DNA of 37,897 nt, taken from contig PLGG01000090.1 in the NCBI GenBank assembly GCA_003138515.1, forward strand, positions 1 to 37,897, in the 5' to 3' direction. Both the position numbers and the translations under genes were made by a program. The first letter of the stretch is position 1. Each line of letters starts with the position of its first letter. This stretch comes from Acidobacteriaceae bacterium (lineage in GTDB: Bacteria > Acidobacteriota > Terriglobia > Terriglobales > Acidobacteriaceae). Shown in pieces: positions 33,179 through 37,897 of the stretch. The notes below the pieces were generated by a model. That model had not been told where the DNA came from. It worked only from the letters and a program-made list of their open reading frames with translations, and did no database searches.

Positions 33179-34282
33179 ATGATCAAAAGAAATAAGACAG
33201 TCGCATGTATCGGCGTAGGTTTCTGTGCGTTGCTCCTGCTAGCCGGCGAACCGCGGTTCGCGGCTCAGGATGAGGCAACGCATCTGCGCGTCACCGTGAA
33301 CCTGGTGCAGTTGAACGTGGCCGTGACCGACAGCAAGGGTAACTACATCAGCGGTCTGAAGCCCGAGAATTTTCAGATCTCCGAAGACAAGATTCCGCAG
33401 CGGATCTCGACTTTCGAAGAAGGCAATGGACCCGCGATTCGGCCGAGCGAGAGCATCCAGCCACAGAGCCCGAGCGAGGCGTCCGGCCCCGCCGCGCCGG
33501 CGCCGGGCGGCGACGCGATCAGCGCCCCCGATCGCCTGTCCGCCGCCGCAATGGCTTCCACAATGGCCGGGGCGAATATCTTCATTCTCTTCGACACCAG
33601 CAACTACATGTATCGCGGATTTGTCTACGCCCAGGACGCCATCTCCGATTTTGTGCGCTCGATGGATAGCGCAAGCCAGATCGCCTTCTATTCGTATAGC
33701 CGCGATCTTTCGCGGTCGACTCTGCTCACCGCGGACCGCTTCCGCGTGGTGAACGGCGTGCGCAGCACGGTTGCCGGAGATGACGCCGCGCTCTATAACA
33801 GCCTGCTGATTACGGTGAAGGATGCGGCCTCGCTGACCGGGCGCAAGGCGATTGTGGTCTTCTCGAACGGTCCCGACGACGCCAGCTCGGTTCCTCCCGA
33901 GGACGTGGCGGAGCTGGCCCAGGACACCGGCACGATCATCTACATAGTGAGCACCCGGCTGGCGCAGGAGGATCCCGTTTCAACCGCCGCTTTTGAGCGC
34001 ATGAGCAAAGCGACCGGCGGCAAGGCCTACTTTGCCGGCACCTGGCGCAAGGAGAAACAGGCCTTCGCTTCCATCCAGGAGGACCTGAGCCACCTCTACT
34101 CGGTCAGCTACTATCCGCAGGCCAATCCCAACCGGGGATGGCGATCGATCAGCATAAAGCTGGTCGGCCCGGGCATGGAGAAGTACCACATCCGCACGCG
34201 CGATGGATATCGCCTGCTGCCGCCAACCCAGATCAACACTGGCAACGACCTTGCGGCCGGAGCCAGCGCCGATCAGCAGTGA
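33179..34282 (+). CDS. Exported VWFA-related protein of Acidobacterial type
   Basis: This is a 367-aa protein with a signal peptide (residues 1-29). The segment TVNLVQLNVAVTDSKGNYISGLKPENFQISED (38-69) is the hallmark opening of the VWFA-related family expanded in Acidobacteriota. The VWA domain starts near 130: NIFILFDTSNYMYRG. In the usual metal site DxSxS, the third position is tyrosine (Asp139, Ser141, Tyr143), so metal-dependent adhesion may be weakened. The later part (KAIVVFSNGPDDASS) has the central VWA strand and its Asp. A proline/alanine-rich linker separates the two parts. It sits four bases after the 1045-aa gene in one operon. Confidence 0.92.
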   Translation: MIKRNKTVACIGVGFCALLLLAGEPRFAAQDEATHLRVTVNLVQLNVAVTDSKGNYISGLKPENFQISEDKIPQRISTFEEGNGPAIRPSESIQPQSPSEASGPAAPAPGGDAISAPDRLSAAAMASTMAGANIFILFDTSNYMYRGFVYAQDAISDFVRSMDSASQIAFYSYSRDLSRSTLLTADRFRVVNGVRSTVAGDDAALYNSLLITVKDAASLTGRKAIVVFSNGPDDASSVPPEDVAELAQDTGTIIYIVSTRLAQEDPVSTAAFERMSKATGGKAYFAGTWRKEKQAFASIQEDLSHLYSVSYYPQANPNRGWRSISIKLVGPGMEKYHIRTRDGYRLLPPTQINTGNDLAAGASADQQ

Positions 34283-34350
34283 CGGATTAGGGTGTTTATT
34301 GCGAGTGGCGGGTTGAGGTATGTCTTGCCGTTTGGGTAAGCGGCGCGCGG

Positions 34351-34424
34351 CAGCGCCGGCCTCCAGCCCTTTTTGTAGCGCCGGTCTCCAGACCGGCTGT
34401 CGTGCGGGCGTCCTCGCCCGCACA
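34351..34424. repeat. Dispersed double-hairpin repeat, copy 2
   Basis: Bases 34375-34424 match the element at 972-1021: the first hairpin GCCGGTCT-CC-AGACCGGC is identical, and the second is here perfect (GTGCGGGCG, TCCT, CGCCCGCAC). Just before it, 34351-34369 reads as a decayed third half-copy (AGCGCCGGCCTCCAGCC). It lies between the VWA gene stop and the converging DinB-like gene, where it may stop transcription from both sides. Confidence 0.8.
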
Positions 34425-34498
34425 TCTCTCACCATCTACGTCGATGCATTCCTGCGGTGCCGATTCTGAGCTGAAGTCTTAGGTGCGCGGAGCACCGC

Positions 34499-35062
34499 TT
34501 AGGTTCTGAGCGCCTTGATCGCCTTCGCCGTGGTGACCACCTGCCCGGTGTGGCGTAGCGTGTGATCCGCCACATGGATCATCGCGCCACCGATCGACGT
34601 GGGCAACTGCTTGCGCCCAACGAAACGCGGTGTGTTGAGGTCGGCCGTGGCCAGCACGCGAATGCGATCGGCAGCATCGCTGAAGGAAACCTCGACTTCC
34701 GCGAGCAACTCTGCCAGAGCCTCCTGCTTCCCTTCTCCGGTCTGCTCCGCTCCACCCTGCCCGGCGCCATCCTGTTCGGCCTTGAGCGCAGCAAGCTGCT
34801 CCGCTGAGAGCTGCCTGCCCTCCGCGTAAGTCAGAATGCGGTCGGCCGAACGCGCGATGTGGCGCAGGTGAAAGGCAATGGACGTGAGTCCGAGCGACTG
34901 GGACCGAACTTCCGCGTCGGTCAGGCCGGCAGTCCACTTCGTCAGGTCGTCGAGGGAAAGCTCTAGCGCGTGCAGAACGGCGCGGCCCGCAGCGGGAACG
35001 TCGATGTGTGTGCCGCGGAGCCAGGGCTCGGTGTAGGGGGAGGGTGCAGGGGAAGTGATCAT
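34499..35062 (-). CDS. DinB-like four-helix protein
   Basis: This 187-aa protein has the DinB/YfiT four-helix pattern. The probable metal-binding histidines are in FHLRHIARS (near residue 64) and HVADHTLRH (near 166). A low-complexity stretch rich in Gly, Gln and Glu at about residues 96-112 joins helices. Members are thiol- or metal-dependent enzymes or damage-induced proteins of unknown reaction; nothing in the sequence fixes the reaction here. AGAGG lies seven bases before the ATG. It starts 24 bases after the small antitoxin gene on the same strand, so the two may be cotranscribed. Confidence 0.82.
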   Translation of the reverse strand: MITSPAPSPYTEPWLRGTHIDVPAAGRAVLHALELSLDDLTKWTAGLTDAEVRSQSLGLTSIAFHLRHIARSADRILTYAEGRQLSAEQLAALKAEQDGAGQGGAEQTGEGKQEALAELLAEVEVSFSDAADRIRVLATADLNTPRFVGRKQLPTSIGGAMIHVADHTLRHTGQVVTTAKAIKALRT

Positions 35063-35086
35063 TGTTGAACCTCTGCCGCACTCTCA

Positions 35087-35257
35087 TTATCTACCTCCGA
35101 GATCAGTGCGCATTTTCACCAGCTCATCCATCATTTTTGGCGAGATGACGTACGCCACAACCACTCCTTTGCGCGTAATTGCTACGGGAGATTTTTGCGC
35201 GGCGTCGAGCAACTCGCGCCAATGTCTTCGGGCATCGCCGGAGGTCTTAATCATCAT
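35087..35257 (-). CDS. Orphan Phd/YefM-like antitoxin (56 aa)
   Basis: A small reading frame of 57 codons including the stop runs from ATG 35257 to TAA 35087. The product reads MMIKTSGDARRHWRELLDAA, then a strand with SPVAITRKGVVVAYVISPKMMDELV. This is the Phd/YefM pattern: a helix with R..W.ELLD, a strand with ITRKG, then VVAYVIS. AGGA lies about nine bases upstream of the first ATG. No toxin-like gene is adjacent, the next gene being the DinB-like protein, so it is an orphan, or the toxin has been lost. It is shorter than the antitoxin at 17170 and its C-terminal toxin-binding tail is nearly absent. Confidence 0.78.
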   Translation of the reverse strand: MMIKTSGDARRHWRELLDAAQKSPVAITRKGVVVAYVISPKMMDELVKMRTDLGGR

Positions 35258-35498
35258 GGTGGTATTCCTGCGCGAATGCGGTCTGTATGTTCTAATCGGC
35301 AGCGCAAATGCAAACTTAATCTCTCAACAGCCGATTGGCCTTCTTAAGCCGCTCCGCCGACCTCCCAGCTCTGTAATCCTGAGGAGCGCAGCGACGAAGG
35401 ATCTGCGGCAGCCTCCGGACGTCCTGCAGCGCACGTAAGGGAACTGCGGGTATGGGCTCGAGCAGCGTCTGATTTGAAACTGGCGTAGGATGTCTGAT

Positions 35499-35906
35499 AT
35501 GTTTCGACTGATCGCTATCCTTGCCTTACTTGCTTCTTCCCAAGAATTGGCCGGGAAGGATTACCGTCAAGAGCCCTGTAAGACTCCTGCAATCGCTTCA
35601 AACTGATTACATGTCCATGGCAGGCTTAGCGCTGGCAATGGCACGCCCTCCACTAGGCTCTGGCAAATTGGAACCCACCACATCTTCGGCATCTACAGCA
35701 ATCAATACGGCTTCAGCCACGACAGCCAGACTCTCGACAATGAGGCCCCCGAACTCCATTTCACCTTTCCCCAAAACACGCCTGATCAAGGTGGATGGAC
35801 CGTCTACGGAGACTTCGAAGTCTGCCCCTTGGAACGCTCGATCCCGGGCCACATGCAAGCCGCGTGCATTGCTAATGCAGCTCACGTCTTTGCGCCGAAG
35901 CAGTAA
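35499..35906 (+). pseudogene. Small exported protein gene interrupted by an in-frame UGA
   Basis: The frame opens at ATG 35499 with AGGA eight bases upstream and a signal-like start (MFRLIAILALLASSQELAG). It stops at TGA 35604-35606 after 35 codons. The same frame then continues open for 99 codons to TAA at 35904-35906, with protein-like sequence: HGRLSAGNGTPSTRLWQIG, then HIFGIYSNQYGF, then GGWTVYGDFEVCPLERSIPG. From memory, exported Acidobacteriota proteins of this look have a cysteine just before the HGRLS segment, where the TGA now stands, so a TGC-to-TGA change is likely. I see no clear SECIS hairpin after the codon. The bases from 35258 to 35498 hold no other gene. Confidence 0.65.
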
Positions 35907-35909
35907 GCC

Positions 35910-36722
35910 CTACCCCGCACTCTTCACCCTCACCACGGTGATCTTCTCAAATCCCTCTTCGAAGACCGGGGGCTTCAGCTTCTCGGCCATCTTGCGCATG
36001 ATGTCCTCGCTGACCGAGCGGTCGCGCTGGCGATTGCGGTCGAGGCACACATCGAGCGGCACATCGAAAAAGACGGCCTGCACCTCGTAGCCGAAGCTCT
36101 TGGCCATCTTGATCCACTGGCGGCGCTCGTGGATGGAGAGATTGGTCGCGTCCACATAGTTCGCGGGCATGCGGGCGATGAGCCGCGCGCGCAGAAGCGA
36201 GCGGAGCGTGGAAAAGACCAGGCCCTGGTAGCGCTGTTCTTCAACATCGTCAAAGAGAATGTTGCGCAGAAGGTCGCTGGAGAGCGGGGTGACGCCACGG
36301 CGGCCGAACCAGGTGGTTTTGCCCGAGCCGGGCAGGCCGATGGCGAGGACCACGAATCCTTTGGGCGCCTGGGCCGAGCCCTCGCCGGGTCCGGGAGCAA
36401 CAGGTTTCGCTGGCATCTCGGGCTGCGTTTCAACTTCGAGCCGCGCGGACGAGCCAGGCGGGACGTTCCACTCCGGCTTCTTGGGCCACTCTTGCTTCGC
36501 TGGCAACTGCGGCCGAGCGGGCCGTTCTGGAGAGGCTGCGCGCTGCGGCCGCGCCGGCTGCGCCTGCCGGGGTTCATGGGCGCGCGGCGCTGCGGGCGGG
36601 CGCGCAGGCACGTCATCTGGATAGAGCGGAACCAGCGGAGCCGGTTGATTCGATGGGAGTTCCTGGCCGATTTTGCCCGTGGATTCTGAAGTATTTGGTC
36701 CGCGTCTGGAGCGTCTTCTCAT
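35910..36722 (-). CDS. P-loop kinase-like protein with proline-rich N-terminus
   Basis: From the ATG at 36722 the protein is 270 aa. Residues 1-120 are a disordered-looking region rich in Pro, Ala, Arg and Gln with PARPQ-like words. The C-terminal half is a P-loop domain of the polynucleotide-kinase/zeta-toxin-like group: Walker A GLPGSGKTTW (129-138), DATNLSIHERRQWIKMAKSFGYEVQAVFF and FDVPLDVCLDRNRQRDRSV, with a lid-type arginine cluster. Such proteins transfer the ATP gamma phosphate to nucleic acid or sugar hydroxyls; the substrate is unknown. AAGGA lies about 11 bases upstream. A longer start at 36791 would only add to the low-complexity region. It diverges from gap. Confidence 0.85.
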   Translation of the reverse strand: MRRRSRRGPNTSESTGKIGQELPSNQPAPLVPLYPDDVPARPPAAPRAHEPRQAQPARPQRAASPERPARPQLPAKQEWPKKPEWNVPPGSSARLEVETQPEMPAKPVAPGPGEGSAQAPKGFVVLAIGLPGSGKTTWFGRRGVTPLSSDLLRNILFDDVEEQRYQGLVFSTLRSLLRARLIARMPANYVDATNLSIHERRQWIKMAKSFGYEVQAVFFDVPLDVCLDRNRQRDRSVSEDIMRKMAEKLKPPVFEEGFEKITVVRVKSAG

Positions 36723-37007
36723 GTTGCTTGTTCGTCCTTGCTGAAAGCCTTCGCTTCCACCCGAATACCATACTCGGCGAGTGCGCTGCAAATCTTGTGC
36801 ACTCCGTCACATACAGTTCCATCGCGGGAACGCCATCCTGACGGTAGGGAATCGTGTGCGGAAAGCCGTCGCGCTTTCATGTTTCCACCGAGCCCGCAAT
36901 GATACGATCAAGGGTTTGGTGGAATCCCATTTGAGGCCCACTTCAGACGCAGTACGACCCGGATTTTGAAACCACATGCAACATCGACCGCGAAGGAGAA
37001 ACGACAC

Positions 37008-37897
37008 ATGGCAGTAAAGGTTGGTATCAACGGCTTCGGCCGCATCGGACGCAACGTCTTGCGGGCCGCGCTTGGCAATAATGAAATCGATTTTGTCGCC
37101 GTCAACGACTTGACCAGCCCGGCGACGCTGGCTCACCTGCTCAAGTACGACTCGATTCTGGGCAACCTGTCCAACGAGATCAAGTCGGGCGACGACTTTA
37201 TCTCGGTCGACGGCAAAAAGATCAAGGTGTGGGCCGAGCGCGACCCCGCCAAGCTGCCCTGGGCCGATGTAGGCGCACAGGTGGTGATCGAGTCAACCGG
37301 CCACTTTACCGACGCGACCAAAGCCAAGGCACACCTGGGCGCGACCGTCAAGAAGGTCATCATCTCGGCGCCGGCCACCAACGAGGACATTACCATCGTC
37401 CTCGGCGTGAACGAGGAAAAGTACGATCCGGCGAAGCACAACATCATTTCCAACGCCAGTTGCACCACCAATTGCCTGGCGCCGGTCGTCAAGGTGATTC
37501 TCGAAACCACGGGCCTCGTCTCCGGCATCATGACCACCATTCATAGCTACACCAATGACCAGGTCATTCTCGACTTTCCGCACAAGGATCTGCGCCGCGC
37601 CCGCGCCGCCGCATTGAACATGATTCCCAGCTCTACCGGGGCCGCCAAGGCGCTGAAGCTCGTGATCCCTGAGACGGCCGGCAAGCTGGACGGCTTTGCG
37701 ATTCGCGTTCCAACGCCGAACGTTTCGATCGTCGACCTGACCTACATCGCCGAGAAGCCCACAACAGTCGATGCATTGAACGCCGCCTTCAAGACCGCCT
37801 CCGAGGGGAAACTGAAGGGGATACTGGGCGTCGACTCCAACCTGCTGGTCAGCTCGGACTTCAAGGGCGACAAGCGCAGCTCGATCGTGGACGCGCC
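37008..37897 (+). CDS. gap: Glyceraldehyde-3-phosphate dehydrogenase (truncated by window end)
   Basis: The ATG at 37008 is preceded by AAGGAG ten bases upstream. The first 296 residues are present and the C-terminal end lies outside the window. The NAD-binding start is [12 protein letters not shown]. The active-site cysteine is in SNASCTTNC, and the [20 protein letters not shown] stretch is canonical. The enzyme oxidises glyceraldehyde-3-phosphate to 1,3-bisphosphoglycerate in glycolysis and the reverse in gluconeogenesis. No glycolytic partner is visible before the window ends. Bases 36723-37007 hold no gene that I can support. Confidence 0.97.
   Translation, partial: MAVKVGINGFGRIGRNVLRAALGNNEIDFVAVNDLTSPATLAHLLKYDSILGNLSNEIKSGDDFISVDGKKIKVWAERDPAKLPWADVGAQVVIESTGHFTDATKAKAHLGATVKKVIISAPATNEDITIVLGVNEEKYDPAKHNIISNASCTTNCLAPVVKVILETTGLVSGIMTTIHSYTNDQVILDFPHKDLRRARAAALNMIPSSTGAAKALKLVIPETAGKLDGFAIRVPTPNVSIVDLTYIAEKPTTVDALNAAFKTASEGKLKGILGVDSNLLVSSDFKGDKRSSIVDA

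Noticed and set aside
35604..35606. Selenocysteine codon as the primary call
   Set aside because: No convincing SECIS hairpin follows and the gene is a non-redox-looking exported protein; a nonsense change is simpler.
35521..36090. A 189-codon plus-strand frame
   Set aside because: It is serine- and proline-rich shadow, crosses into the minus-strand kinase gene and is out of frame with the interrupted exported protein.
1..37897. tRNA, rRNA, insertion sequence or prophage genes
   Set aside because: No cloverleaf-like or rRNA sequence was recognised and no transposase, integrase or phage protein is encoded; a covariance search would be needed to exclude a small RNA.

Overview
The window is a gene-dense, GC-rich stretch of bacterial chromosome, most likely from an Acidobacteriota genome of the Terriglobia type. 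The reasons are a von Willebrand-A protein of the kind expanded in that phylum, a complete-looking hopanoid locus with a fused hpnC-hpnD, and short intergenic hairpin and word-like repeats. The assignment is inferred from gene content; there is no rRNA here to prove it.

Layout. 1-886: lexA behind an unusual repeat-rich leader. 1054-16116: a long minus-strand block built around hopanoid (bacterial sterol-like lipid) synthesis. Reading in the direction of transcription it runs ispH (isoprenoid precursor), shc (squalene-hopene cyclase), hpnH (adenosyl transfer), a 142-aa unknown, hpnA, a 213-aa secreted unknown, hpnG (adenine removal), two zinc alcohol dehydrogenases, a fused hpnC-hpnD (squalene precursor), an exported NPP-type phosphodiesterase and a BadF/BadG-type sugar kinase. 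One plus-strand TlpA-like thioredoxin gene interrupts the block. 16338-18636: small genes, namely a 45-aa secreted histidine-rich peptide, an 86-aa secreted protein, a Phd/RelE-type toxin-antitoxin pair and an ankyrin-repeat protein. 18786-26685: dnaE, then a GalU-like nucleotidyltransferase overlapping an 1110-aa fused fucokinase-like/UDP-sugar-pyrophosphorylase-like protein. 26711-29259: a xylan-use operon (GPH-family transporter and GH10 xylanase). 30037-34282: a 1045-aa exported unknown paired with the VWA protein. 34499-36722: a DinB-like protein, an orphan antitoxin, a UGA-interrupted secreted protein gene and a polynucleotide-kinase-like P-loop protein. 37008-end: the start of gap.

Main discovery candidate. 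The second dehydrogenase of the hopanoid block carries an N-terminal array of eight tandem 11-residue repeats (33-bp units, 6449-6712) with the hydrophobic spacing of a hendecad or synuclein-like amphipathic helix. The last unit is the enzyme's own first beta-strand region. Both dehydrogenases follow hpnG directly with GTGA-type or near-zero spacing. They are therefore good candidates for the reductive step after HpnG (ribosylhopane to bacteriohopanetetrol), for which I know of no assigned enzyme, with the repeat as a possible membrane or oligomerisation module.

Other points: lexA looks leaderless, with a perfect 10-bp inverted repeat over its promoter; ispH and the nucleotidyltransferase gene show the same -10-to-start spacing. 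Two small genes of fewer than 60 residues and one broken gene were found by direct reading.
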